Positions 9,501-17,141 of a DNA stretch of 64,000 nt are shown here, piece after piece. Positions within the stretch are counted from its first letter, which is position 1; every line of letters starts with the position of its first letter. Position numbers and translations under genes: made by a program. Below the pieces are notes generated by a model that was not told where the DNA came from, made no database searches, and saw nothing but the letters and a program-made list of their open reading frames with translations. The stretch is from Chryseobacterium indicum. Lineage in GTDB: Bacteria; Bacteroidota; Bacteroidia; Flavobacteriales; Weeksellaceae. The stretch spans positions 124,001-188,000 of the forward strand of contig NZ_JACSGT010000001.1 of assembly GCF_021504595.1 (NCBI RefSeq), read 5' to 3'.

Positions 9501-11033
9501 GCGCCTACGAATGTTTATGTAGATGCTATTGCTCACAATGCAGCTACTGTACACTGGACCCCTTCTCCTGATAACTTGGGTTACAAAGTATACTGGAGAA
9601 AGAACGGAACGACACCATGGGTGAATTCTTCAGTTGTAATAGCGCCGCCGGCAACATCTTATACAATAACTACAGGTTTAGATCCGGCTACAAAATATGA
9701 TGTAATGGTAGTTGCGGTTTGTAACAATACTGAAGGTACTGCTACTCCGGCTGTGTTTACCACAAGATGTGATCCTACGCCGCCGAGTGTAACGGTAACT
9801 AATATTACGACAAACTCTGCATTGGTAACATGGGCTCCAATTGTATCAAGTGCAACGTATGTAATCAGATACAGAATTGTAGGTACAGGAACATGGACTA
9901 CGGTGAATATCACCGCACCTCCTTTAAATACATATCCACTTACCGGATTAACTCCGTACACTACATATGAAGTACAGGTGGCGAACATCTGTAATGGAGA
10001 AACCACTATTAACACTTGGTCTAATCCTAAAGTATTTACTACGGAAAGAACGTGTCAGTTACCTCCTCCGGGACTTACCATTACAGCGATTACTCCGACT
10101 ACGGCGCAGGTGACATGGGATCCTTTCCCGGGTGCTACTTATATCTTAAGATACAGAAAAGTAGGTATTCCGAGCTGGACAATGGTACCGTCTAATACCA
10201 ATACGATTACCCTTACAGGTTTATTGGAACTGACTAAATATGAAATGCAGGTAGCAAACGTTTGTAGCGGAACTCCGGGTACATATACACTGCCTTATTT
10301 CTTCACGACGCCAACAATCGTTTATTGTCAGATGGCATCTACCGGAACAACAACTTCAGAGTATATCTCTAAAGTAACGGTAACGCCAAATGGTAAACCT
10401 CAGATGACGAATACTTCCGTAGGATCTAATTATACAGATTATACAGGAGTTACAAACAAGTTTATTGAACTGATTCAGGGGTCTTCCGACAATAAAATCA
10501 TAATTGATAAAAAACTGTCAGGAAACAATAAAGCAGGAGTTGCCGTATGGATCGATTTCAACAGAAACGGATATTTCGATATTAATGAAAGAATCCTTGC
10601 TGACGGACCAAACAGTAATCCTACTGCGAGCACTACATTTACGGTACCTGCAGATGCATTCATCAGTTTGGTAGACTACAAATATGTAGTGATGAGAGTA
10701 GCAATGGGCAAAGATGTTATTCCTGTAAATTGTACCAACTTCCCGAATGGCGAAGTAGAAGATTACACGGTAAGAATTTCTAAACTTCCTGTTCCTAACC
10801 CGATTAATCAGACAGATATATTAATCTATCCGAACCCTGTGAGTTCTGTACTGAATGTTAAGAATATCAGCAGCAGAGCGAATTATAAGATTTATAATTC
10901 AGCAGGACAGGTGGTATCAACGGGAGTTATCTTAAACAACAAAATTGATGTTCATGCATTAATTAATGGAGTTTATGTAATCGATATTGAAGATTCTAAA
11001 GGAACTGTACAGAAAAAGTTCATTAAGGAATAA
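6570..11033 (+). CDS. Giant secreted fibronectin-III/GEVED repeat protein with T9SS type A sorting domain
   Basis: A 1487-residue exported protein. A signal peptide (MKKYLLFFFLALSYILSA, then Q) is followed by an N-terminal beta domain (residues about 20-255), repeated Fn3-like modules (SSATIQWTVPATPPANGYDVYY type), GEVED modules with the acidic WVDWNNDLDFNDPGE signature, three further Fn3-like modules, a last GEVED module and a C-terminal T9SS type A sorting domain (IYPNPVSSVLNV...GVYVIDI, last about 75 residues). The protein should cross the outer membrane by T9SS and be released or anchored at the surface; an adhesin or matrix role is likely but unproven. DNA inside it is tandemly repeated with a 720-bp period. 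Confidence 0.9.
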   Translation: MKKYLLFFFLALSYILSAQVSSYSFSQSTGTYTDLPGTATVLATATGSTGAASLDNVIYPVTLPFPVSFNGSNYSSINVSTNGFITFGATAPGAGTYSPISSTETYAGAVSAWGKDLNSIFNINSKTGSISWAVVGTAPNREIVVQWSDFRPAYSTSTTSVYTFSFQIRLRETTNTIAVVYKGGSYLIGNTSVSGTTQVGLRGSSNADFNHRQNATTALFTASALATANTGSQSFNTTVTTPGMPSDGLIYTWTPPSCFGPSGFTSTAVTTSSASVSWAAASTPPANGYEIYYSTTSTPPATPQITGIAGTATSYTIPGLAANTTYYVWIKAKCSSTAQSSLIGPITVYTGYCTPTGGTSSTTYYLNNVTTTGGWTNLAYTASSYQAYVNSPGVILSSPGFTVTTNLATSGGSTYYYYVWVDWNNDLDFNDPGETILATTTYTSTATANIVIPAGQAVGNYRVRTSSSFIGANTSCGPAPYGNFVDFTLSVVAPPTCLPPTGLTITTATTSSATIQWTVPATPPANGYDVYYNTTGVAPTAATVPQYSGVTGPSQLITGLASSTTYYVWVRAKCSSSDISYWSGPRTVYTNYCVPTGGSSSTTYYLNNITTTGGWTNLAYTASSYQAYVNSPSVVLSSPGFTVTTNLATSGGSTYFYYVWVDWNNDLDFNDPGETILATTTYTATATANIAIPAGQPLGNYRVRTSSSFIGANSACGPAAYGNYVDFTLSVVAPPTCLPPTGLVIANATTSSATIQWTVPATPPANGYDVYYNTTGVAPTAATVPQFTGVPGPSQLVSGLASSTTYYFWVRARCSSSDISYWSGPRTVYTNYCVPTGGSSSTTNYLKTITTTNGFTNLNYTATAYSAYVNNSATSFSVLPGGVANVSMNAGTSTYYYYIWIDWNNDLVFDPATEQVYYSGGYINSVANAPISSVGRPSGSYRARFAASYIGTVTPCGPAPYGNYVDFTFIIKPCSTTAPTNVYVDAIAHNAATVHWTPSPDNLGYKVYWRKNGTTPWVNSSVVIAPPATSYTITTGLDPATKYDVMVVAVCNNTEGTATPAVFTTRCDPTPPSVTVTNITTNSALVTWAPIVSSATYVIRYRIVGTGTWTTVNITAPPLNTYPLTGLTPYTTYEVQVANICNGETTINTWSNPKVFTTERTCQLPPPGLTITAITPTTAQVTWDPFPGATYILRYRKVGIPSWTMVPSNTNTITLTGLLELTKYEMQVANVCSGTPGTYTLPYFFTTPTIVYCQMASTGTTTSEYISKVTVTPNGKPQMTNTSVGSNYTDYTGVTNKFIELIQGSSDNKIIIDKKLSGNNKAGVAVWIDFNRNGYFDINERILADGPNSNPTASTTFTVPADAFISLVDYKYVVMRVAMGKDVIPVNCTNFPNGEVEDYTVRISKLPVPNPINQTDILIYPNPVSSVLNVKNISSRANYKIYNSAGQVVSTGVILNNKIDVHALINGVYVIDIEDSKGTVQKKFIKE
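7623..9490 (+). repeat. 720-bp tandem coding repeat (2 close copies plus 1 diverged)
   Basis: Equivalent points (the Tyr-Cys-x-Pro-Thr-Gly-Gly start of a GEVED module) fall at 7623, 8343 and 9063, exactly 720 bases apart. Units 1 and 2 encode nearly identical 240-residue blocks of GEVED plus Fn3; the third keeps the opening and closing motifs but is diverged in the middle. Stretches such as the one at 8104-8160 and 8824-8880 are almost identical at DNA level, implying recent duplication or gene conversion. Confidence 0.85.
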
Positions 11034-11057
11034 CAATAATTAATAGTTTACACACCA

Positions 11058-11090
11058 AATAAGCCCTCAGCAATGGGGGCTTATTTTTTT
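11058..11090 (+). terminator. Intrinsic terminator of the giant T9SS protein gene
   Basis: A 9-bp stem AATAAGCCC/GGGCTTATT with a 10-base loop, followed by a long T-run, 24 bases after the stop codon at 11033. Confidence 0.85.
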
Positions 11091-11213
11091 TATTTCTTAA
11101 TAAGTGTTAAAACTTAGATTATTAAAAGAATAAGAGAATCAAGTAATGTTTAATTTGCTATAAGTCTGTAACCACAGCAATAAAAGGGGAGTGGGTTGAC
11201 TATTAAAGAAAAT

Positions 11214-11233
11214 ATATCCTTTTATAAGGATAT
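11214..11233. repeat. Perfect palindrome ATATCCTT-TTAT-AAGGATAT
   Basis: An 8-bp perfect inverted repeat around a 4-base loop in a gene-free stretch. It is closely related to the palindrome upstream of the giant T9SS gene at 6541-6554. No T-run follows, so it is not an obvious terminator. Confidence 0.5.
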
Positions 11234-11315
11234 TAACAGTTTTTTAATCTTTGATAAAAATTGTTAATTGATGGAATTAATATTCGATATAGATGTATGT
11301 AAAACTAACATTTCA

Positions 11316-11396
11316 TAAATTTGCAGTCACTCATGTTTAATTTGAGTTTTCATGGTTATTAGTTTTTATCCTCGTAGAAATACGGGGATTTTTGTT
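11316..11396 (+). ncRNA. Putative small RNA 1 (-7 box plus orphan terminator)
   Basis: An exact TAAATTTG promoter-like box (11316-11323) is followed about 45 bases later by a strong hairpin at 11368-11389 (ATCCTCGTA/TACGGGGAT with GAAA tetraloop, one G-T pair) and the run TTTTTGTTTTT. No plus-strand ORF lies between the previous gene's own terminator (11090) and this hairpin. Read on the minus strand, the hairpin lacks a T-run, so it cannot serve the minus-strand gene at 11438-11665. The predicted transcript is about 65 bases. This is inference from promoter and terminator only; a cut-off leader or decayed gene end is possible. Confidence 0.35.
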
Positions 11397-11437
11397 TTTG
11401 CGGAAAATACAGCAATAGAGAAGGGAAAACGGAAGCT

Positions 11438-11665
11438 TTAGTTTTGGTTTTTGGCAAATAAAAATACTTTAAACCTATCATTACTGCTGTATCTCTTACA
11501 GCTCTCATCCATAAACGAATCGGGAGATTTTTTAAAATCTTCAATGTATTTAATACCTTCTTCGTCGATACTTGGAATAATAATATAATCATACAGCGTT
11601 TTTGTAAACTCGCTGGAATTTTTTAAAATGTTTTTCTTGTGTTTTAATGCTTCGTTGAATGTCAT
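11438..11665 (-). CDS. Small protein of unknown function
   Basis: A 75-residue, soluble, charged protein (starts MTFNEALKHKKNILKN, ends FKVFLFAKNQN) with no signal peptide. Composition and the strand-like KVFLFA end look like a real small protein, and the competing overlapping frame at 11359-11592 has poorer, basic composition. No family is recognised. It stands alone in a sparse region with no gene within 400 bases on the same strand. Expression is unproven. Confidence 0.5.
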   Translation of the reverse strand: MTFNEALKHKKNILKNSSEFTKTLYDYIIIPSIDEEGIKYIEDFKKSPDSFMDESCKRYSSNDRFKVFLFAKNQN

Positions 11666-11913
11666 GATTTTAGTTTACGCAAATTTAATCATTATTTAGT
11701 GAAAAATATAATCTTTTATACAACAATTTTTATTATGTAATATTTATAAACTTAAAAAATATAATATGTAAATAGTTTAGGTTTAGTGTTTTATAGGTTT
11801 TTTTGTTGCCGGTTATTGAATTATTTATATGACTGGAATCATAAAATGGAGAACATATTATAATTAATTTTAGAAATATAACATATAAATGTTTTAGTAT
11901 CTCAGTAAGTTTG

Positions 11914-11937
11914 CCTCCCGTTTGCGGGAGGTTTTTG
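11914..11937 (+). terminator. Orphan terminator hairpin 2
   Basis: A perfect 7-bp GC-rich stem CCTCCCG/CGGGAGG with TTTG loop, followed by TTTTTG. No plus-strand gene precedes it within 800 bases. This is textbook intrinsic-terminator structure and may end an unannotated small RNA. Confidence 0.6.
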
Positions 11938-12023
11938 TATTATGACTCTGGTCATACTCATTTAGAAAGGCTTTATTGTAGTTTTACACATTCAATTTCC
12001 ATTCGTTTTTAAACAGTTTTTTA

Positions 12024-12054
12024 AACTTCTCAGTTTGTTCTGGGAAGTTTTTTG
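12024..12054 (+). terminator. Orphan terminator hairpin 3
   Basis: A 10-bp stem AACTTCTCAG/CTGGGAAGTT (one G-T pair) with a 6-base loop, followed by TTTTTG. On the minus strand it is followed by only three T and then A-rich sequence, so the plus orientation is favoured. It lies 93 bases from hairpin 2, again without an upstream plus-strand gene. Confidence 0.55.
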
Positions 12055-12109
12055 TTTTCGAATGTGAGAACGTCTAAATAATGAATTGTCGGGAAAAAGT
12101 CGAGCTTTG

Positions 12110-12688
12110 TTATTTTAATAAATTTTTCTTTTTAATATCTTCTTCTATTATTAGATTAAATTTGTCAATATTTAATTTTTCAATTAACATTTCTAGGTGT
12201 TTTGACGAAGGGAATAAAATAAATGAATAATTGACTTCGTCACTTCTGTTACTTTTAATAATGATATAACTTTTTCCTTTTCTATAATAATAATCTGCAT
12301 AAAAAGGAGTTTGTGAAATTACCGGACCATTCAAATAAACGCAGCCACCTTTTAAATTCTTATTATACCATTCAATTTTTTTATCAACTGAAGTGATTTT
12401 ATTGGCTATATTTATTTTATCCCATTCATTTTTCTTTTCAGCTATATATTTCAGATAGTCGAAGAAGACGTAAAACTCATGTCTGGTCAATATAAATGAT
12501 GATTTTTTAAAAATAGGATCATCTGATTCAACATCAATTAATATATTTTCTACAATAGGGTCATTATCATAGTCAAGCATAATATTATAACTCTTTTTAG
12601 GATTTTCTATTGAGTAGGAGCTATACTTTATAATATTCTGACTAAGAGCTAAATTCGAAAACAAAACAAAAATTATTAATTTTCTCAT
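12110..12688 (-). CDS. Secreted protein of unknown function
   Basis: A 192-residue protein with a short signal peptide (MRKLIIFVLFSNLALS, then Q). The mature part is rich in Asn, Lys, Ile and Tyr and looks like a mixed alpha/beta periplasmic protein; it contains one cysteine (about residue 120) and no recognised motif. Codon use is even more AT-rich than in the core genes nearby, which fits an accessory gene. It follows the lipoprotein gene at 12694-13203 by five bases and is probably co-transcribed with it. Confidence 0.65.
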   Translation of the reverse strand: MRKLIIFVLFSNLALSQNIIKYSSYSIENPKKSYNIMLDYDNDPIVENILIDVESDDPIFKKSSFILTRHEFYVFFDYLKYIAEKKNEWDKINIANKITSVDKKIEWYNKNLKGGCVYLNGPVISQTPFYADYYYRKGKSYIIIKSNRSDEVNYSFILFPSSKHLEMLIEKLNIDKFNLIIEEDIKKKNLLK

Positions 12689-12693
12689 TTTTT

Positions 12694-13203
12694 CTAATTA
12701 TTATTTAATTTCCACTTTGTCCCATCTTCAAAAACGACTTCATAGGCTCTTGCACCAATAAGCTTTTTTCCATCTCTACTTAATATATCCCATTGTCCAG
12801 AATCAGTTTTGCCTGGCTTTAGTGCGTCATCAGTAAAGCCTCCACCTGTACCAGTTGAAACTCCCATATCAGCAGGCTCACCAAATGAATTTTCTCCGTA
12901 CCATTCAAACCGAATTGCTGAAATTGTTTTGTCAGAGACGTTTTTATATGTTAATGCAACGTCTTTATAGGTAGAATATTCTTTTTCTACAAATCTGTAT
13001 TTTAAAACTTGAACAGGGGAATTTTTAGTTAACTCTTTATCTAAAAAACTTTCCTTTGTATCTAAATTTGCTTTTTGTTGATTTGAAGCCATAATGCTAT
13101 CAACTATTTTACCTGCTTTAGCTTCAATTTCCGGAGAGTATTCTTGCTTTTTTCCACAAGAAAACAATAATAATATTATTAAAGTGAATAGTGTTTTTTT
13201 CAT
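12694..13203 (-). CDS. Lipoprotein of unknown function
   Basis: A 169-residue lipoprotein starting at the ATG ending at 13203 (MKKTLFTLIILLLFSCGKK), with lipobox LLFSC and lipidated Cys16. An in-frame extension upstream (20 residues) precedes the signal peptide and was rejected. The C-terminal half has a beta-rich pattern (KYRFVEKEYSTYKDVALTYKNVSDKTISAIRFEWYG), like domains that describe transported or hydration-type Ig folds, but I recognise no family. It pairs with the secreted unknown at 12110-12688, so the two likely act together in the envelope. Confidence 0.65.
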   Translation of the reverse strand: MKKTLFTLIILLLFSCGKKQEYSPEIEAKAGKIVDSIMASNQQKANLDTKESFLDKELTKNSPVQVLKYRFVEKEYSTYKDVALTYKNVSDKTISAIRFEWYGENSFGEPADMGVSTGTGGGFTDDALKPGKTDSGQWDILSRDGKKLIGARAYEVVFEDGTKWKLNNN

Positions 13204-13385
13204 AGTTAAAAATTTTCTGCAATATATAAAAACTCTGTAATCTAATATTACGGAAAACCTCAACAGAAGAAATCGTTATGTGGGCAGCTTACTCATGTTT
13301 ATTCCATACAGATAGAAGAGTTCAATATCCGATATTAAAAACTAAAATTAAAAAGGCTTAAAACTTCGTTGTAAAATAGTAAAAA

Positions 13386-13426
13386 TAAAAAACCCTAAAA
13401 CATTGTAATAAATGAGTTAGGGTTTT
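13386..13426 (-). terminator. Intrinsic terminator downstream of tRNA-Cys
   Basis: On the minus strand, the stem AAAACCCTAA/TTAGGGTTTT encloses an 18-base loop and is followed by TTTATTTTT. It begins 7 bases after the tRNA 3' end, so it ends the tRNA-Cys transcript. Confidence 0.7.
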
Positions 13427-13432
13427 GTTTGG

Positions 13433-13503
13433 AGGTACCTAGCGGATTCGAACCGCTGTAGATGGTGTTGCAGACCACTGCCTAGCCGCTCGGCCAAAGT
13501 ACC
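13433..13503 (-). tRNA. tRNA-Cys (anticodon GCA)
   Basis: The minus strand folds into a complete 71-base cloverleaf: acceptor stem GGTACTT/AGGTACC (one G-T pair), D arm GCCGAGCGGCTAGGC, anticodon stem GTGGT/ACCAT with loop CTGCAAC (anticodon GCA), and T arm AGCGG-TTCGAAT-CCGCT. The discriminator base is T (U73), the expected identity element for cysteine tRNAs. CCA is not encoded and would be added after transcription. Confidence 0.95.
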
Positions 13504-13559
13504 ATTTACCATTTTTGAGGTGTGCAAATATAGTAAAATTTATTTTCGAACAAAAATTT

Positions 13560-14045
13560 TTAATCAATTTCTTTCGTGCCAATGCTCTCTATTTCGCTTT
13601 TTGCCTGTCTTTCAGTCTCATAATTTTTAATATCAATAACTCGCGTATTACTCCAGGAATCATGAAATCCATTTTCTCCTAAAAACGAAAGCTGATCTAT
13701 TAAAACAATAGACCTGAAAATATTTCTCAAAAGCAACTGTCCAAAAGTAGGTTTCGTTCCGTCAATCATTATTACTTTAGTACCTGTAATAAACTTCCCA
13801 ACACTTCTTCCTCCGGTTATCATTTCCACTGAAAACATATAAATAGCATAAGACGCGATACTTAGAAGTCTTTGTTCGATTTCGCCTGCATTTGAAAGCC
13901 ATCCGTTGAAAGCAGGACTTATCAAGATTAAAAAAGCAAAAATTAATGAAAGTAATATGTAAAAAATAATAAGATCTATTATATAATTTGCAAATCTTTT
14001 TCCTTTACTGGATCTATTGAATTCTACAATTTTTAAATGTTTCAT
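13560..14045 (-). CDS. RDD family membrane protein
   Basis: A 161-residue inner-membrane protein with three to four hydrophobic helices. The N-terminal segment GKRFANYIIDLIIFYIL has the Arg...Asp spacing of RDD proteins, and the second half has the family-typical GGRSVGKFITGTKVI turn and RNIFRSI segment. RDD proteins are widespread and mostly uncharacterised; some are linked to ion transport. It lies 25 bases after the DUF4403 gene, closing the thr-folB run, and tRNA-Cys follows. Confidence 0.8.
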   Translation of the reverse strand: MKHLKIVEFNRSSKGKRFANYIIDLIIFYILLSLIFAFLILISPAFNGWLSNAGEIEQRLLSIASYAIYMFSVEMITGGRSVGKFITGTKVIMIDGTKPTFGQLLLRNIFRSIVLIDQLSFLGENGFHDSWSNTRVIDIKNYETERQAKSEIESIGTKEID

Positions 14046-14070
14046 GAGGTTATATTAGTTTTTATAAAAT

Positions 14071-15435
14071 TTAAATTCCTGTTAGTGTTAATTTTAAAGT
14101 GGCTTTGGTATCAATAACGGCAGTAATTCCGTAAGGATTGAGAAGGATTTTACTTGGTTTTAGGCTGAATACTTTTCCGTTCATTTTTAAGCCTTTATAA
14201 TATTCTTTATTGTATGCTTCTTCGATGCTTTTCTTTGAACTGTTTTCCAGTTCCTGAGTAGGTATTCCGTATTCTTCTTCGATCATTTTTACGATTCTTC
14301 CTCGGAAGAGCAGCGTCGCTGTTTTCTGTAGAATATTGGCTGTTTTTAGGTTGAATTTTGTATTGGACAGTACAATTTTCTTTTTCGTTTCATCATACAC
14401 AGGAATTCCGGAAATAAACGCTTTTCCGTTTACATAGCCTTCGGTTTCTGCCTCTATCATTACCTTATCATCAACGCCGTATACTTTAATGTCTTTAATT
14501 TTTACGGATGAACCTCTTACTTCATATTCCTTATTCAAAAACATATTTCTCGCAATGTTGGTTGCTTCCGTGAACGGAATATTAGCGGTGGTCTGAAGCA
14601 GGAACTGGTTTCCCAAACTAGAAATAAATGTGAAGTTTGGAGCCGATTTTATAGGTGGTGTTGAAGCAGGCTGGTTTCCCGTAAAAGTTTCAGAAAAAAC
14701 ATCAATCCCGATCGTAGTATCAATCTGATTGGCATAAAACTTTAGCGGTGTCATATTTACCTTTACCGGAGAAACTTTCAGCCAGGTTTTGTATTCTTCA
14801 GAAATATTAAAAGGCTGTGAAAATGCATTCCAAGCCATTACTGCATATTGCTGAAAATTAAGCTGTGCTGCCATTTGGCTGTCGATGGTTTTACAGAATT
14901 TCTGCTGTTGTTCCACCAGACTTTTTTCAACCAGAGAAGTAATTGGGATTTTAATTTTACCATAATCCAGAACAGGCTGTGTTACCCATCGAAAGCCGTT
15001 GGGTTTTGTGCTGGTCGTAATAATCCAGTTATTCTGAAAGTTTAATGCTGCATTAAAAGACATCACCGTTTCAAAAGTGGTGTTCTGGTATGTATAAAGT
15101 CCCAGCGTTCCGATGCCTTTTTCTGCCCATATTTTTAAAGGAACTTCGATCAGTATATTCTGATTGGTTCCTCCCACGAGCCGGATAGGGCGGGTTTTCC
15201 AGACTTTTACCTTAAACTGGTCATTATTATTATCGGTATAAGAATCGTCCTGATAAATGAGATCTTTTACCGATGCATTAATCAGATTGCTGATCTCTGA
15301 AAGCGGAATGCTCACAGGCATCGTAATATTAGACCGCACTTTCGGAAAATTATAGTCAGGAATTTCCGTGCTGATATTCGTCTGCCCGAAAATACCCGTA
15401 CAAAACAGAAGAAATACTATTTTTACAACTTTCAA
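14071..15435 (-). CDS. DUF4403 family exported protein
   Basis: A 454-residue protein with signal peptide (MKVVKIVFLLFCTGIFG, then Q). The body has the order seen in DUF4403 proteins of Bacteroidetes: an N-terminal strand region with SNITMPVSIPLSEISNLIN, the KVWKTRPIRL segment, and a second TULIP-like half with repeated lipid-binding-type strands (SVKIKDIKVYGVDDKVMIEAE). The fold suggests a periplasmic lipid-binding or barrier protein; function is not established. It is 26 bases downstream of folB and probably read through from the threonine operon. Confidence 0.75.
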   Translation of the reverse strand: MKVVKIVFLLFCTGIFGQTNISTEIPDYNFPKVRSNITMPVSIPLSEISNLINASVKDLIYQDDSYTDNNNDQFKVKVWKTRPIRLVGGTNQNILIEVPLKIWAEKGIGTLGLYTYQNTTFETVMSFNAALNFQNNWIITTSTKPNGFRWVTQPVLDYGKIKIPITSLVEKSLVEQQQKFCKTIDSQMAAQLNFQQYAVMAWNAFSQPFNISEEYKTWLKVSPVKVNMTPLKFYANQIDTTIGIDVFSETFTGNQPASTPPIKSAPNFTFISSLGNQFLLQTTANIPFTEATNIARNMFLNKEYEVRGSSVKIKDIKVYGVDDKVMIEAETEGYVNGKAFISGIPVYDETKKKIVLSNTKFNLKTANILQKTATLLFRGRIVKMIEEEYGIPTQELENSSKKSIEEAYNKEYYKGLKMNGKVFSLKPSKILLNPYGITAVIDTKATLKLTLTGI

Positions 15436-15461
15436 TTGTGTTATTTTTTTTAATATTTAGT

Positions 15462-15824
15462 TTAAGGCTTAAAACTTTTTTCAAGCTCTATACTTGCACC
15501 CGTCATTTCCCCTTTCATCGGCGGAGCTGTTTTGGTAATTTTTAATTTAATATAATCTACCTGCGGAAACCTTTCATGTATTGCAAAAATAATTCTTCCT
15601 GCTACATGTTCCAGCAATTTAGATTTTATTTTCATTTCCTCATGAATGATTTCGTTGATTTCTGCGTAACTGATGGTATCATTCAGGTCATCAGAAGCTG
15701 CTGCATTCCAGAGGTCGGTATGAAGTTCTGCATTTACAATATAATAGGTGCCAACAATATTTTCTTCCGGAAGAACACCGTGGTAAGCGTATATTTTTAC
15801 ATTTTCTAAATAAATCCTGCTCAT
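15462..15824 (-). CDS. folB: Dihydroneopterin aldolase
   Basis: A 120-residue cytoplasmic enzyme of folate biosynthesis, splitting dihydroneopterin to 6-hydroxymethyl-dihydropterin and glycolaldehyde. The family signatures are present: the opening strand IYLENVKIYAYHGVLPEEN, the DTISYAEINEII block, and the C-terminal VDYIKLKITKTAPPMKGEMTGASIELE, with the catalytic Lys region. Length is typical for FolB. It follows thrC by five bases, so it is very likely in the threonine operon, an arrangement that links folate synthesis to amino-acid supply without an obvious reason. Confidence 0.93.
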   Translation of the reverse strand: MSRIYLENVKIYAYHGVLPEENIVGTYYIVNAELHTDLWNAAASDDLNDTISYAEINEIIHEEMKIKSKLLEHVAGRIIFAIHERFPQVDYIKLKITKTAPPMKGEMTGASIELEKSFKP

Positions 15825-15829
15825 AACTC

Positions 15830-17131
15830 TTAAATTTCTGTAAGCAAAAATCGTTTTAATTCTGCAAAATCTGGATTTATTTCAATACTTTTTTTCTCTT
15901 TTTTCATTAATAATTCTAAAGACTCAGGTAAATCTACTGAAGTCTGAATGGCTTTTTCTACTGCCTGAGGAAATTTTACGGGATGAGCGGTTCCCAGAAT
16001 AAAGCCTTTTTTAGGATTGTCTTCAAAGTTTTTTTCCATGGCAGCATACGCAACTGCAGCGTGAGGATCGAGCAGATGACTATATTTTTCATACACATTT
16101 TTAATCGCAGCTAATGTTTTTTCATCATCCACAGAATATCCTGAAATCATATCCGTTATATCCTGAAACTTATTCCCGAAAAGCGTTAAAATTCTCACGA
16201 AATTACTCGGATTTCCTACATCCATTGCGTTAGAAAGTGTGGCTACTGTTTCTTTTATCTCTAGTTTTTCTGTTTCTAAATAGTTGGGAATAACATCATT
16301 TTCGTTGCATGCCGCAATAAAATGTTCAACAGGAAGTCCCCGGAAATAACCTAAAATTCCGGCACACAGATTACCAAAGTTTCCGCTTGGAACGGAAATA
16401 ACAGGTGCTGCATTTTCCGTTTTTTTCCATTGCTTCAGCGCGAGCAGATAATAAATTTGCTGAGGAAGCCATCTTGCGACATTTATGGAATTGGCAGACG
16501 TTAAAAATAATTTTGAATTAATTTCTGCGTCCGAGAAAGCCTGTTTTACTAAATTCTGGCAATCATCAAAGCTGCCGTCAACTTCTAAAGCAGAAATGTT
16601 TTCGCCGAGTGCCGTTAACTGCTTTTCCTGAACTTCGCTTACCCTATTTTTTGGGTAAAGAATAACCACATTAATATTTTCAGTTTTATAAAATCCATTC
16701 GCAACGGCTCCTCCCGTATCTCCGGATGTAGCCACCAAAACGGTTACTTTTTTATTCTCACTTTTCAGGAAATAAGACAGACAGCGGCTCATAAATCGGG
16801 CTCCTACATCTTTAAAGGCTAAAGTTGGTCCATGAAAAAGCTCTAAAGAATAGATGTTTTCATTGATTTTTTTCAACGGAATTTCAAAATTGATGGTTTC
16901 CGAAACGATTTCTTTTAAAACCTCTGAAGGAATTTCGTCGCCCACAAAATCTTTCATGCATCGGTAAGCAATTTCTTCATCGCTGTAAAGGTCTAAATTT
17001 TCAATAAAATCTTTTTCAAATAATGGGATGTATTCTGGGAAAAACAGTCCTTTTTCTTTTCCCTGCCCTTTTATGGTAGCTGTTTTGAAATCAACAACTT
17101 CTTCTTTGTCTTTTAAATTGTAATACTTCAT
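15830..17131 (-). CDS. thrC: Threonine synthase
   Basis: A 433-residue PLP enzyme converting O-phosphohomoserine to threonine, the last step of the pathway. The PLP-lysine motif is in HGPTLAFKDVGARFM (about residues 98-112) and the phosphate-binding ATSGDTGGAVANGF loop follows. I start at the ATG ending at 17131 (MKYYNLKDKEEVVDF), which matches the usual N-terminus; an upstream ATG at 17152 would add seven residues overlapping thrB. Its start lies just after the thrB stop, so translation is coupled. Part of thrL-thrA-thrB-thrC. Confidence 0.95.
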   Translation of the reverse strand: MKYYNLKDKEEVVDFKTATIKGQGKEKGLFFPEYIPLFEKDFIENLDLYSDEEIAYRCMKDFVGDEIPSEVLKEIVSETINFEIPLKKINENIYSLELFHGPTLAFKDVGARFMSRCLSYFLKSENKKVTVLVATSGDTGGAVANGFYKTENINVVILYPKNRVSEVQEKQLTALGENISALEVDGSFDDCQNLVKQAFSDAEINSKLFLTSANSINVARWLPQQIYYLLALKQWKKTENAAPVISVPSGNFGNLCAGILGYFRGLPVEHFIAACNENDVIPNYLETEKLEIKETVATLSNAMDVGNPSNFVRILTLFGNKFQDITDMISGYSVDDEKTLAAIKNVYEKYSHLLDPHAAVAYAAMEKNFEDNPKKGFILGTAHPVKFPQAVEKAIQTSVDLPESLELLMKKEKKSIEINPDFAELKRFLLTEI

Positions 17132-17141
17132 ATGCTGATTT

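Larger units (their letters stand above)
11666..12109. other. Gene-free AT-rich stretch with two orphan plus-strand hairpins
   Basis: No ORF is supportable in this 444-base stretch. It contains two terminator-like hairpins oriented to the plus strand (11914-11937 and 12024-12054), although all neighbouring genes are on the minus strand. Sequence upstream of the hairpins is strongly AT-rich without an exact TAnnTTTG box. It may encode small RNAs or be the remains of plus-strand genes. Confidence 0.4.

Noticed and set aside
9659..10015. 118-residue minus-strand ORF inside the giant T9SS gene
   Set aside because: Shadow of the Thr/Val-rich coding repeats on the other strand; no start context and no family.
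11359..11592. 77-residue minus-strand ORF
   Set aside because: It overlaps the better 75-residue ORF in another frame and runs into the small-RNA hairpin; composition is basic and low-complexity.
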